This document shows positions 44,732-57,487 of a stretch of 64,000 nucleotides of DNA, piece by piece. Position numbers and translations under genes: made by a program. The stretch's first letter is position 1; every line of letters begins with the position of its first letter. Source of the stretch: Portulaca oleracea (taxonomy: Eukaryota; Streptophyta; Magnoliopsida; Caryophyllales; Portulacaceae). The notes under the pieces were generated by a model, which made no database searches, was not told where the DNA came from, and was given only the letters and a program-made list of their open reading frames with translations. Location of the stretch: assembly GCA_029582165.1 (NCBI GenBank), contig CM055874.1, forward strand, positions 47,514,769 to 47,578,768. Direction: 5' to 3'.

Positions 44732-47600
44732 TCAAACCCAAAACAACGCATATGTGATCAACCCAAGCAAAGGCAACAACCCGTACACAGGAACAACGGA
44801 GGATCTGAGCCCAGAGGAAGCAATCTGTATGGTGAAATTACAGTTTGCGGTCGAGATATTATCCGTTGTCAACCTCGCTAACCCCTGAAAATCGCAGGCC
44901 TCCAGATTCTGATTCTGGGTCTGAAAGTACACATTGAACGCATACGAAGCATTCCCGTTTGAATCCAGCCCAGAGCAGGACGACCCATAACCCAGCGGAG
45001 TACAATCGGCAAATGTACAAGCAAAGTTTATATTGTTCCCAAGCTTGCTCAGGTCCTTTGCATTCGGGTTGAACTGGCACCACTGTCTCTCCAAATACTT
45101 GACATTCTTAGCACCAACGAGATACACATCGCGATTCTGCCCAGTAAGATCCATGGGGAACTTGGGCTGCCCATCGTACCTAAAGATCCCCCAGTGCCTC
45201 TCAAAGTTGCCAGGGGCGACAGTCTTAGCATCCTCGTCGAGCATCCCAAACAGGTACATCTCAATGGACCCCGGCCTCAGCGGGGTCCCCACATTGGTCG
45301 CAATCCTAGGCAGCAGCCCCCTGTAGAACCTGACAGCGTTGGCAATGTTGGCGTTGATGTCCCCGTCAGTGGGCCACCCCACCTCCCCCACAATGATCGG
45401 GAGGTTCCCAAACCCGGCGGCCTTCATGGCTGAGACCAGGGTGTCGAAGTTGGCGTCGAACACATTGGTGTACTTGATCCCGTTGTCCTCGACCGGGGTG
45501 GCCCCGCCGTCGAAGAACGCGTAGTCGATGGGGAACCCGGTGGACCCATACAGGCTCAGGAACGGGTAGATGTTGACCGTGAATGGGGCGTTGTTCTGGG
45601 CCAGGAACTGGACCATCTGGGTCATGAGCTCCGCTATGTCGGTCCTGAACCGGCCCGCAGAGGGCACCGGGTTCGTTTCCGGGGACTGGTACACATCTGC
45701 ATTCAGGGGGACTGTGGCCTTGATGGTGGACCCCACCTTTGCCTCGTTCAGGGCGTTCTGGATGTTCTTCAGGGCCGGGAACGTGTAGTTCTCGAACGTC
45801 CCGTTGTAGGACTTGAGGAATGGCTCGTTTCCGACTGCCACATATCTGTGACAACAAAAAGACTAGCATTAATACACCTAAACTCAATTAAAACAGCAGT
45901 CTATCATTGACTCTTTAATGCCCATGTGATAGGTCAGATAAGATCTGTTCCATCTCTGATCTCGATATATGCTTCGAAAGCATAAAGACTGTCAGCAAAA
46001 CCTGCATTGATGAGTTTTGAGATTTGGTTTTGCAATCCCAATGAGCAAACTTGGAACAAGATTTATGTACAGTATATAGTAACACAGTTAACAACATTAC
46101 CTAGTAATCCCCTAGAATTTTACTCTAAATCTGCTAATCAAACATTCAAAATGCACTTCCAGTTTCAATGACAGTAAAATCATCACCAAAATCTCTCCAG
46201 ATGCTGAACAAAAACACACTAATCATTAATGCAAAAGTCTTATTCAGATGTACTTAAATTGTGAGCTCTTTGAAGAGCTCTTTGTTCTGTTAAAATGAGG
46301 AATCTAGGCATCAGAATTTCACCCATATGTTAGCCAATTTACAGGACCATGTGGGTAGGATCTGTTCCTTTTCCGATCTCAATATGTATGTATTAAAAAG
46401 CATAAAGATTGTCAGCGAAACCCGCACAGATGAGCTTTAAGATCGAGTTTGTGATCCCAGTGTAAGAATTCTCCCTCTTCCGAACCAATAAAAAAGTGCA
46501 GTAATTTACAAGGAAAGATGTGCTCTAAAGAACACAATTACTACTAACAACCCTTCAACTGAAAGCAAAGTTGGCACAAGACTTGTGAATATAGTAATAG
46601 AGTTGACAACACTCCCTAGCAATGGTCCCCAAGAATCTCACTCAACACCTGCTAAATCATAATGCAGTAGACTAATTAAGTACTCCTAGATGTGTGCCCA
46701 CTTCAAGTTTTAATCACAATAATCTCTCCATATCACAATTCACATGGTGTATAGGTGGAGAATTTATTTCAGTATAGGGAAAAAAAGAGATGGAAAAAAG
46801 ATAAAGAGCTTTTTGTACATACATATTCCTAGAGATTTTTATCAGCATCCAGACAATCACATGGCCAGTGGATCAAGAATAATACAACACAAGAAAGTAG
46901 TACTGTAAAGGGAACATAAAGTATGCATTCTTTAATTATGGATCACACACCTAAATTTCCACAAAACCTACAAGGTAACAGCAGCGCAGATTGGACAAAA
47001 ATGAAAGGGAATTAGAGAAGAAGAAACCTAATTCTATCCTGTTAGATATCAGAAACTTTACACTTTTTGGATTCTCATCATATCACATATCCAAATTCCC
47101 CAAAACCCATATTAATTATTCAACTAGTGGGGTCTAAAGAGGCCTATTCCTTCACATAATCAACCAATCAATCAAAGAAATGTTTCTAACTACAAGATTT
47201 CCAATCAAAGATGAGCAAGAAAAAGTAAATACGGGAGAAAGAAAGAAAGAAATACTGACTTAATGTTGACTCCACCATTGAAATTGTAGCGAGTGACATT
47301 CTTCTCAACCCATCTCTTAGCTCTTTTGTAGTCAGTCATGGCAGCTAAATCTCCATTAGGAATGGCAACCATAACTTCAATGTTGGTACCAGCAAGAGCA
47401 CTCAAAGTAGACTCATCAGCATCAAAAAGCTTCACTTTTTGAATCCCATTATCCAACAACATTTGCACCACTGTTTTAGGGGGCAGCTTGTGAAAAGCCT
47501 GTGTTCCCCAGTTTACTCCTAACCCTTCAACTTTACCATTGAACATCCCCAGAACTATACAACACAAAAACAAGCACAAACCCTTCATTCTTTGATCCAT
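44732..47600 (-). CDS. Glucan endo-1,3-beta-glucosidase, GPI-anchored type (GH17 + X8)
   Basis: Exon 1 is 47260-47600 and exon 2 is 44732-45845. The intron begins GTCAGT and ends TCACAG, joining inside a Lys codon to give [13 protein letters not shown], a hallmark of the family. The protein is 484 residues, the length of Arabidopsis beta-1,3-glucanase 5 type proteins. It hydrolyses callose (1,3-beta-glucan) in the cell wall or at plasmodesmata. A signal peptide covers residues 1-26, cut before LGVNWGTQ. The GH17 acid/base Glu is E121 in VGNEP and the nucleophile is E268 in [12 protein letters not shown]-terminal X8/CBM43 domain (about 369-455) starts at WCQFNP, has six or more Cys, and binds glucan. 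The last 21 residues are hydrophobic after a small-residue stretch (ASSGLRSS), fitting a GPI anchor. No defect was seen. It is convergent with the GATA gene. Confidence 0.95.
45920..46680. repeat. Imperfect tandem duplication in the glucanase intron
   Basis: GATCTGTTCCATCTCTGATC, then AGCATAAAGACTGTCAGC, then a CTAGTAATCCCCTAGAATTT-like segment at 45945-46135 recurs at 46357-46640 with about 15-20 percent change by eye. The unit is roughly 410-490 bp. It is only in the intron. Confidence 0.7.
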
Positions 47601-49000
47601 TTTCTGATGAAAATGAATGGTTTTGGTATGTGGGTATCAATTGATTTCCCCAGAAACGATGGGTTTCCCAGGAAGGCTATGAATCAACCAAATCAATGCT
47701 GTAAACAAGATAAATATTCAAGAAGAAGAAGAATCAATGACCCAGAAATGAAAGAAACTGTTTCTGAACAAATTGGATGAGACAACCAATTAAAGAAGAT
47801 GGGGTTTTCTAAAGATCGTGAAGAAAGAGAGAAGATAATGTGGAGGACCAAGGTCAGAGCTTGAAAAACGTGGGGTCTGAAAAATAACTGTATTGGGCAA
47901 TATCGATAGAATAAAGGGCCAAACAGATTAAAGCCCAGAAATTAAGTCTCTGAAATCTGCAAAACCCAGCTCAAGTTTTACCCAGAAAAGAAGGATGAAG
48001 AACCTAAGAAAGCAAAACCCCAGCAACCAAAAGCACCCAGAAGAGGTAAGAAACTTATATCTCTAGAAAACTCAACAGAAGCTTCTAGTCTGAAATCTGA
48101 ATGAACAAAGAAGAATTGTTCTCTGTATGTCAATAAAAGAAGCAAAAAATATGACTGATTCAATTTCAAGGGGGCAGGAAAAAGAAGAAGAGAAGATAAA
48201 CAAGAAAACGAGTGAAGATTATAAAGGAAGAGGATTATTAATAAGGAGGTGGGGAAGGAAAAAAAGGAAAATACCAAATCTCAAGAAAATTGAAGGGGAT
48301 TTGGTGTATTTGTACCCATCTGAAGATTTTTGACTGAAGAATGAAGATTACTGCTGGGATTTATCTGGGGTTTTTTGAGGGCCAGGTTCTAACGGCTATT
48401 AGTACTGGTGGGGTTGAATTGAATTGGCAAAAAAAAACTGAAATTTCTCGTTCTTTTTTGTAATTAGCAGCTTGCTTTGATTTGAATTAGCGTTGACATT
48501 ATTAATTATTTAGGCTGGGGTAGAGCATGTGAGATGTAGAGAGAGAGAACAGAAGAGATGGAAATGTGGAACTGGGTTGGTGATTTTGAGGGGAAAAAAT
48601 CAAAATTTTTATGCCAGAATTGTCGAAAAGTTTTCGTACTTTTTGGTATAAAAAAAGGTGTTTTTTTTCCCTTTTACTCCTTGAAAAAAAAAAGAAGAAA
48701 ATAAATTCTTGCCAGATGAGAACAAAGATTGAATGTAACCCTTCAAAATGTTGTGTTAGATATTTGCATTTGTGAAAGGTGACATGAAATGTAACCTCTT
48801 AGGATATGTTTGGTGAACAAAAAAAGAATGAAATTGATAAAGAATGAGTTATAGTTCCCGTTTTTTCTGCTTGGAGAACAGTTTTTGGAATGGAACTGCA
48901 ATCATAGGGGATTTGCTATCCCTCTCAAATAGGGGGATTAGAAACATCCCAAATGTGACAGAAATAAGCTATCCATTTTATTTCACAACAACAACAAAAT
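47601..49000 (-). promoter_or_regulatory. Leader and promoter region of the glucanase gene
   Basis: On the minus strand this is T/C-rich sequence with many TTCTTCTT runs, typical of plant leaders. A TTTATAAT motif near 48216-48223 is a possible TATA box, giving a leader of about 600 bp. A leader intron is possible. The far part (48700-49000) is plain AT-rich DNA. Confidence 0.4.
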
Positions 49001-49614
49001 CAATAATAATAATAATAATAAATTTAAATATTAATAATTATTACTAATAATATTATTAAATGTTATTAATTAATAATAATAATAATAAATTAATAATTAG
49101 TAATTTAAGAATATGAAAATTAGTAATTAATAGTTAATGATTAATAATAAACATATATATCAATAATTAATAAGTAATTATTATAATTAGTTAATAATAA
49201 TTGTCAATAATTAATAATTAATAAATAATTATAAATAACTTATAATTATTAATAATTAATATAATTATATTAATAATTAATTAAAAAATGTTGATAATTA
49301 AAAATTAATTAATAATTATTATAGTTAATTATTAGCAATTGATAATAACTAATAATTAATAAAAATAAAAAATAAATTTTAAAGTATAGAAATTTTTTAT
49401 TATTAATAATTTATAATTGATAAATAGTAAACAATGAAAAATAATTAGTAAATAATAACTAATTATAATAATAACTAATAATAGTTTATAATTTATAATA
49501 TATAATTTATAGTAATAATATTATTAATTAATACGTAATAATAACTAATTAATAATTTTTTTTGAGAAACTAATTAATAATTGATAATTATTAATATTAA
49601 TTATAATTATTTTC
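49000..49614. repeat. Degenerate TAA/TTAATAAT low-complexity tract
   Basis: About 600 bp composed almost entirely of A and T in TTAATAATTA-like words, adjoining the perfect triplet repeat. No gene. Confidence 0.9.
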
Positions 49615-49635
49615 ATAGTAGTAGTAGTAGTAGTA

Positions 49636-49705
<70 letters not shown>

Positions 49706-49715
49706 TAACAATAAC
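49615..49715. repeat. (TAG)n(TAA)n(CAA)n compound microsatellite
   Basis: About eight TAG units pass into more than twenty TAA units, then AACAATAAC variants. Poly-Asn and poly-Ile frames are artefacts. Confidence 0.97.
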
Positions 49716-49800
49716 AACAGCGACTGCTATAACTATATCTTTGATTTCATTCCACTGTTCACCAAACACTTTCATTTCAGGGTTCTAATTCCATACCCAA

Positions 49801-50510
49801 CAAAAAATAACTCTGGGGTCCCCTTTATTTTATGGAATATATTATTAGGGCCATGTAATTTAAAAACTAATTTTGGGGTCCCTTTATTTATTTGGTATTA
49901 TTAGGGCCCTAAAATGAAAGTGTTTGGTGAGCAGTGGAATGGAATCAATCACTTTCAATTATGATAAATTAATTTTATTCCAAAATTATCCTTATTGAGA
50001 CTCTGACGTTGACTTCGTTCTTTTCTTTTTATCAAACTTGTTTGACACTATTGAGTGAGGCAGACACTCAAACTCTAGATTCTTGTTTTCAATTTGCATC
50101 AAACTATGAATATGTGTTACAACATTGCACCAGGCTATCCGTTGTAATTTGTGAGCAAAGAGTAAAGTCAAAATTGATAGAGAACGAGAGAGAGAATGTA
50201 GAGGGAGTGGACAGTGAGGGAGAGTGGAGAGGGAGTGGGCAGTGAGGGGATAACAATGTAGAGGGAAAAACAAAATCAAATGAATGGAAAGTATGAAACC
50301 ATAATATAAATGAACGAGGGCAATTTTGGAATGAAATTAATCTATAAAATTTCCCACCAAAAAACTCATCTGAAAATTCAGGCCCCTCACCGGAATTAGA
50401 CCAAATAATTAGATACTAAATGAATAAAGGGACCCCAAAATTAGTTTCGAAATTACAATGCTCTAATAATAGATTCCACAAAATAAAGGGGACTCCAGAG
50501 TTATTTTTTG
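49801..50510. mobile_element. Mutator-type MITE, 710 bp
   Basis: Inverted repeats of roughly 95-110 bp begin CAAAAAATAACTCTGGGGTC and, on the right inverted, CAAAAAATAACTCTGGAGTC. They are flanked by CATACCCAA at 49792-49800 and 50511-50519, a perfect 9-bp target duplication. No coding capacity. Confidence 0.92.
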
Positions 50511-51256
50511 CATACCCAACCCTTAGGATTCTAATTTAATACCCAACTCATTCCACTTTTCTCTTAAAACAAGCCCTAAATGGATGAAAGGGGGTTTTAT
50601 CCATATTATTAGTTGTCAAAAGAAATATAAAAGTGTTTAAAGTGTGAACTTTCAATTATGATAAATTATCAATAATTTTTTGTTGTCATGTTTCTTGCAA
50701 TACTTGTCTTATCAGTATCAACAATGTTCAATCTTAATAGATTATATCTCAACTCATTTTCAAGTTAAATACTTGATACTTGCATAAGTGCTCATGCTTG
50801 ATTATCAAAACATTAGCAACAAAGCATGAGAATAGTATAGGGGTGAGTGGGATAGAGATCCCGATAATTTTCGGAGGTTCAGACCCAGTCCTGGTTGTGA
50901 CCGGGAGCAAAGTTTTACTCCCGGTGTTAGTCCCGGTTGCAACTAAGAGCAAAGATTCACTCCCGCTCCCGCTCTCACCAGGACCGGGAATTCAACCGGG
51001 AAATTTTTAGTCCCGATTTCCTGATTTTTTACCTATTATTTAATTTATTTCCATTAAAAATCAATATAAATTACACAAGTTTTCACAAACGTGGGAACCG
51101 ATTTGTTTATATAGCCACTTTTTAATATCTAATACGTAACGTTTTTTTCCGGAAAAAATATGTTAAGTTCAAAATAGTAATGAATAAAATAAATTTAAAG
51201 AGCGAACACAAATTAAATTAAACAAGTTTATTAATCATATAAAGTCACTTAATTTG

Positions 51257-51299
<43 letters not shown>

Positions 51300-51302
<3 letters not shown>

Positions 51303-51837
51303 AAATTAGATTCTAATAATTCATACTTTTGCAAACTGGATGGTAATAATCCCTACTTTAAATTTATACTCTGGTGGTCCAAAAAATAAATAAAATTGTA
51401 TTGTAGTGGTACCAAATCCATCACCACATTCTTTTTATTTTTTTCATGCCTACACCATATTGTTTTTGTTTTTTTTCGTTCCTGCCCCCAGATAGGTAAT
51501 GAAGTGTAGTTGCTAAAATATTTTTTAAATTATTTTTTTGAGATTCCAAGAATTTATTATGATTTTTTAAAAAGAATAAAATTGAAAAAATCATAAAAAA
51601 TAAAAAAAATATTCAAAAAAATTGGGATAAGTGCTGTAAATTCATTAAAAATCATGGTAAAGTGTTATACAAAGTTTTGAATCAAATGCAACACAAAATC
51701 TATGATATTTTGGGTATACTCTGGATTATATCCCACTACAATACAATTTTTTTTTTGGACCACCAGAATACAAATTTAAAGTAGGGATTATTGCCATCCA
51801 ATTTGCAAAAGTAGGGAATATTAGAATCCAATTTCCC
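51300..51837. mobile_element. MITE in a (TA)n tract (Micron-like), 538 bp
   Basis: It begins GGGAAATTAGATTCTAATAA and ends with the inverse GGGAAATTGGATTCTAATAT. Inverted arms are about 115 bp and include ACTACAATACAATTTT-type text. TA repeats directly adjoin both ends (51259-51299 and 51838-51904), so the target was a TA microsatellite. Micron elements of rice are known to behave this way. Whether this is the same family is unknown. Confidence 0.88.
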
Positions 51838-51850
51838 TATATATATATAT

Positions 51851-51904
<54 letters not shown>
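51838..51904. repeat. (TA)n microsatellite, right side of nested MITE
   Basis: A TA run with one AGA interruption near 51851. The left partner is at 51259-51299. Confidence 0.95.
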
Positions 51905-51908
<4 letters not shown>

Positions 51909-52342
51909 AGGGATCGGAAAATGAGGTTAAGTCCGACTCCCAATCCCGTTGATGACCGGGACTTCATTTTTAGTCCCACTCCCGGTCCCGCTCCCATCGG
52001 GAACGGGATTTTGGGACCGGGACTGGGACGGGACCGGGATTCCTGGAATTTTTGCTCACCCCTAGAATAGTAGAAGAATAGTGGAAGAATCCCACATGGG
52101 GGAAGAATAGAGGGTGTAAGTTTCTCTCTCATCTTTTTCTCTCCCTTTCTGATCTTTCCTCTTTCTCTCTCTTCTTTTCACTTCTTTTCTTATCTCTCTC
52201 CTCCCTGGCCCCTCCCTCCCCACAGGTTTTGTTCCACATTAAACGTGGGAGAAGGGTTGTAAAACTTTCCCACCACATTAACCCACCTAATCATGAATTG
52301 ACACATTATCTTCTCCTTCTCCCATGATATGATGCTGCCACT

Positions 52343-55300
52343 TGTAACGACCCGCCCCAAACCCGTATTAATTAAAGCCGTAATCACGGTGTTTATCTAA
52401 ATTACGCTGTTAGAAATTTTCTTTCTTTTACGTTAATATGGTTATTTCTGTTATTATTATTTATTTTTATGCGCGACAGGTCTCGAGCTAGGCGATGGTT
52501 AAACGGGTTGATTTTATGTTATCTCGAATTTAAAGTTATGATTATTATTACGAGTTTATGAATACTTTTACGATAAGTTTTATAATTTATTTTATCATTC
52601 TCAATTTTACGCTTGTAACCGAGGAAGGTTATATTAATCTCAATTCCGTTTCTTTTACGATTTATACTACTCGATCCTCCTAAGTACATTTTATGGCCCG
52701 AATTATTTTATTAGTATGTTTTATCAGTTTAATTTATGTGATGTTAATTTTTAGTCTTCCACCCAATTTTATTCCAAGGAAATTTTATTTAGTTATATAC
52801 TAAATTATATTTTCAAGGTTTATGTTATTTATTTATTTGGGTTGATTACCAATTATTTTACCTAGCTAATTTCTTTTACCAATAGTTTAAGTTAAGTGTT
52901 AATTAGATGGTAAGTTATTAGGGAAGGGTTTTTATTAAGGGGGGTTAAAGGGGGTTTGAGTTCATTTGGCAAAATCAGAATTTTATCACAACTTTCTCTC
53001 ACACTCACCCTCTCCTCTTCTTCCTCCCACCTCTGCCCAGCCACCACCTGCCGGCGCCTTTCCGGCGACCTCGCCGGCGCCGTTGGCCCCAGCCACCGGC
53101 CACCACCTTCTTCCCCCTTTACTTGTTCAATCTCTCACCTCAAATTCAAGTGGTATAATCTCAAACCCTAACCTAATTCTCTTGTTTATAATCTGAATTT
53201 CTACTTCAAATTTATGTTCTCTTGATGTTGTTCATCTTCTTTATGTTTATTAAGCATGAATTTAAGTTGTGGTTAAGTTAGGGTTTAAGTTTTAAGTGTA
53301 TGCATGTATATTTCTAAGTGTTTGTGAGGTTTTATGGTTGAATTCATGGTGGATGATGAATACATGTTAATGCATGTGAATTTCTTGAGAGATTCTTAGT
53401 ATATAAGGGCTGAGTTTATGTTTTAAGATTATGAATTAAGTGTTATTATGTTTAATTTGGGTGAATTAGTGAGGTTTTGGTGCAAGAGTTCAAGAATATG
53501 TCTTTTATGTTAAGTTTAGGTTTGATCCATGGATGCATGTGGTTTTTAAGGTCTAAGATGAGTTAATTATCAAGGTTTATATTCTGGAAATATGGTGGAT
53601 TAAGGTTATATGGGATTTGATTGTGTTTTAATATGATTAAGGGTGAAAAATCAAGCTAAAAACCGGAAAATTCGGTAGATAAGGTTTCTGTTTCGGTTCT
53701 GGAAATTTACAGTGGTATAAAAGTGGGGTTTTTGCCCAGATTTCTACCATATGATAGCCCAAAGTGTTAGCTAACTATAGGCTTTGGAATTTCTAAATTC
53801 CGACATGTATAGCCCGAGTTAAGACCAAAACCGTGAAGGTATAATTTTATATACGAATTTTGAGTCAGTATATTGAGGGCTGTTTTTCGTGCCTTTGGAG
53901 ACCTCTTTAGTTTTTATGGTGAACATGAAAGTTTTAGGCCACGTTGCAAGATTTCCGGAAAGGTATGATTCGTAGTCATCCGATATCGGGAGTATGAGTT
54001 ACGAGCCCGGGAAGCAGGGCTGTCCGGAACAAGTTTCTGCCCAGAATTTTTATTGCCTTTTTAGCCTAAAATTTGTAAATTGGGTCTTTTATGGAGTTCT
54101 TATAAGTTTGTAGCCTTTGTGGTGTTGTCAAGATAGTTGGGATGAGTTTTCTAAGCTAATTTAAGTTAGGTTGATGTTGAGGATTATCTCCTAAAGGATT
54201 ATAGGTAAATTAGCAAACCATGGGTTAATTCGGTGAAGCTTTAAGGCCCAATTAGGTATTGTTGATGACTAAGGGTTACACTTGAGTTCTTAGCAAGTTT
54301 ATGCGTTCCTCTATGTCTAAGTAACCATAAGCTCGTCCTTTCTTCATATCCAATTCACCGTTCATCGATTCACAAATAGTTTCTAAAAATCCATAAACAT
54401 GATATTGTTCTAAGTCCGTCGCTTGCGACATTCTTCATGTTTTCATTAATCAAGTACCTTCTTTCTAATAAGCTTTCAAGTGCTCTAATTCTATGCTCCT
54501 TCAAGCCAATGGTTGAAATGCATCATAAGCCATGAACCTTCTCTATTGTTATTCAATTTTCACCATGAGTTCCACTCTAAGTTTTTAAGCCGTTTATAAT
54601 TTACTCATGCACTGCTTCTGTCCGGGCCATTTTTCGTGCCCTTCCTTTCATTTCTAGCCTTTGGGCCAGTTGACAAAATTGTCAGGCATGATTTTCCCTT
54701 TCCGAAAAGTACTCGTTTGCAAAAATCCGAGTTTTCTAGCCCAAGTTATCGCCGAAACAGCGAATTACTAAAATCTGAAATTTTATTTCCTTTCTTACCT
54801 TTTATGAGACAAGTTTAAGTATTTAATTCTATTTTATATGATTACACGAACCTCACCGATTTCTCTACGCTTTTATTACAAATTCCTTATAGTCTCCAAG
54901 TCGCCCACGCCATCTCAAGCTCGAGGCTCGTCGCTAAAGCTTTCATCTAACCAAGGTACACGAATTGTCCAACTTTTCGCTCCTTTATGTTTACGGTTTA
55001 TGCTAAATGTTTACGGTTTATGCTAAATGTTTACGGTTTATGCTAAAGGTTTACGGTTTATGCTAAATGTTTACGGTTTATGCTAATTTATGCTTTTATG
55101 ATTATTCATGGTTTTAAGTGGTCCCATTTTATGGATTCTATGTTTTATGTTCTAGCTAGTTACGAGAAGTGCTAGCCTTTTAGATGCTCCTGATCAGAGT
55201 GTCCTAGACCTGGCCAGTGTCGACTGCATAGCAGTCACCCATTCCAAACTTAGATCGGTTTGGGCATGCGCGTGTGTGAGAAGCATTGCATCGATCGTAA

Positions 55301-55916
55301 GGGACCCAAAACTCTTAAATTTATGTATCTACTTCTAAGTTCATGTGACATGTTCTTTCTTTATGAACTCAAGTTACTTTTACTCATGTATAAGTTTATG
55401 TTCATGTCATTTCAAGTTAATGTTTTATCTCCCCTTTCCCATTTTCAAAATGAATTTAAATGCCGGCACTAAAACCGTTTTCGAACGGTTTGACGTGTTG
55501 GAGGTTTACGTATTGAGTGTTTCCCCACTCACTTTTGCGATGTTTTATGGTTTTGTTTTTAGGCGGCTCGAGCTCCCAAGGAAAGGACAAGTCGGTTCCA
55601 AGGTAATTCAGGGCTGTCAAGGTAGTTCTCTAAGGAAATCACCGGTTAGCAAGGGCGAGCAGGATTTTGGAAGTCGTTTAGTTGTTAAGTTATGTTTAAG
55701 TTTATGTAGTTTATCCAAAGGTTGTATAAGTTTTATATATGAAGGTTTTTATGCTAGTAAGTTATCTTGTGGTTTTGGAAGTTTCTTTAGTGTTGTTGCC
55801 TTGTCTCTTTTGGGAGACGGCGGTAATGCCTCGACCTAAGGTGTTCCGCTGCGCTAATCACAGGTTTGGGATTCTAAGTATAGTCTTAATCTTGTGATTA
55901 AGGTTGGGGCGTTACA
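52343..55916 (+). mobile_element. Solo-LTR-like unit, 3.57 kb
   Basis: It begins TGTAACGACCCGCCCC and ends GGGGCGTTACA. It is flanked by CCACT at 52338-52342 and 55917-55921, a perfect 5-bp target duplication. TG/CA ends, a 5-bp duplication, and a GC-rich leader-like block (52970-53120) in otherwise AT-rich DNA fit a solo LTR of a large gypsy-type element. There are no direct terminal repeats inside. Many frames are present but none shows a domain. A non-autonomous element of another kind is not excluded. Confidence 0.75.
54987..55084. repeat. 20-bp tandem repeat, five copies
   Basis: Unit AAATGTTTACGGTTTATGCT, nearly perfect (one copy has AAAGG). It lies inside the LTR-like unit. Confidence 0.97.
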
Positions 55917-55921
55917 CCACT

Positions 55922-57000
55922 GCTCTCAAAGTTATCCATAGACATGACACCTTCAACATCATTATTGCTCATAGATGTCTTTGATAACTCACAACCTCAA
56001 GCAACTTTGTAGAACTCAATATAATTCTCCCATTAAAAATGTTAATTCGAGATTCTAGAAGGCAAGATCATGTGTCTACCTTGCTTAACCTGACCATGCC
56101 TTTATTTCTTTGGATTTTACTGCCTCCTTTCTTCTTTTTTACCTCGTGCCTTAACACCTTCTAGGATTAACATCCTCAAAGTTACGAGGGAATTCAAGCC
56201 TTGAAGCAGATACATGAGAGTCTTTCTCAACATCCACATTAAGCAATATAGGTGGGATTAAAGGATTCATCACATGCTCCTTAAATGATAGAACACCTAA
56301 ATCACACCACCGCCTATACTATGATGATCAATAAGACCTTTGACACCAATGTGGGATGTGTTATACCTAATTAGAGAGTTTTTTTTAACACAATCGAAAC
56401 TGAACTATTTTCTAATTCTCTTTAATAACACTAACCAAATACAACCCCATCATTCTTCTACAATAATTTATTCACCAGAAGCATTCAACTAGAATATACA
56501 ACCGAATTTTATCAAAAGACCATTTATTTGTTGTAGTGATACAACTTCACTTTAAACAATGTAGATGTACGAGTTACTAGTGAGGTGATTGTTGAGTGGC
56601 AACAACCTCATTTTCTAAACTTTACATGTAGGTTTAATTCTTGATTAAAAAAAACAGATTTTTCATATGTGAAAATCGAAGGCTGGTGGGCTATGAATGT
56701 CACTATCAGTTTAGTACTTACCTCTTATTTTCTTGTCTAAAAAACTTGTTAGTGAAATCTAAGAGATACATGTCTAATGAATTTGCCGAATTTGCCAAGT
56801 TCAGGAAAAAGAACATTTTCGTGCTAACCATAGCTTCCCTTTAAAAAAGATATGTTTGGTTGCAATTTCTATTTTTTATTTTTCTTGATATCTTTATTTG
56901 TACGTTCCACATCACCTAAATATCCAACTCAAGTAAAGAAAGCAGCAAATACTTGTTGACATTTAGCACATGAGCATATATGATCTATGATAAGCAAATA
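55922..57000. other. Intergenic DNA, no nameable gene
   Basis: The minus strand at about 56170-56280 reads a short coding-like stretch (PPILLNVDVEKDSHVSASRL) between stops. It may be a scrap of an old retroelement or gene. Nothing else is supported. Confidence 0.35.
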
Positions 57001-57013
57001 CTATCCATGACAA

Positions 57014-57487
57014 ATTTTGTACCAAAGAACTAGTAGGGAAATCATCCCCATTATCCAATCTTTATACCAAAATTCAAATCTTGGTGGAAGTAAAAATTTC
57101 CCATTAGGTGGACATTGTGAAGTTGATGGATCATGCTTGTCATGGACAGTTTGGTACCTCCTTTCCCCTGCCTTTAAAACTTACTATTAGTTATCCTTGA
57201 GATAGAGTTATGTGAGTTGTCAAAAAAAAATCTATGACAATTGAAACCACTTCTTTGGTATAAATTTATACCAAAGAAGTGGTAACCAATTGACAACCAC
57301 CCCCATCATCCAACATTCCCACCAAGATTCAAATCTTGGTGGAAGTAAGAATTTTCCATTAGGTAGAAATCGTAGAGTTGATGGGTCATGCTTGTTATGG
57401 ACAGTTTGGTACCTCCCTTCCCATGCCTTTAAAGCTTACTGTTTGTTACCCTTGAGATAGGGCCCTGTGAGCAGATAAAAAAAAAAT
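57014..57487 (+). mobile_element. SINE-like tandem dimer with A-tails
   Basis: Two similar units of about 225 bp (57014-57240 and 57262-57487) each contain a B-box-like GATTCAAATCTTGG, TGGACAGTTTGGTACCTCC and GCCTTTAAA. Each ends in an A-run followed by TCTATGACAA. A related CATGACAAATTTT precedes the first unit, as expected for target duplications of repeated insertion at one site. The tRNA-derived head is suggested by the B-box only. Confidence 0.6.
57246..57283. repeat. Perfect 38-bp palindrome
   Basis: The 19-base arm ACCACTTCTTTGGTATAAA is directly followed by its exact reverse complement, with no spacer. Weaker symmetry extends several bases further (57236-57297). It lies at the junction of the two SINE-like units. 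Confidence 0.97.

Larger units (their letters stand above)
50838..52064. mobile_element. hAT-type MITE with nested insertion
   Basis: The termini TAGGGGTGAG and CTCACCCCTA are flanked by GAATAGTA at 50830-50837 and 52065-52072, a perfect 8-bp target duplication. Subterminal regions are full of CCCGGTC- and GGGACCGG-type words. The middle is split by a (TA)n tract carrying another element (51300-51837). Confidence 0.93.

Noticed and set aside
49545..49904. Poly-Asn and poly-Ile open frames
   Set aside because: They come from the TAA triplet repeat.
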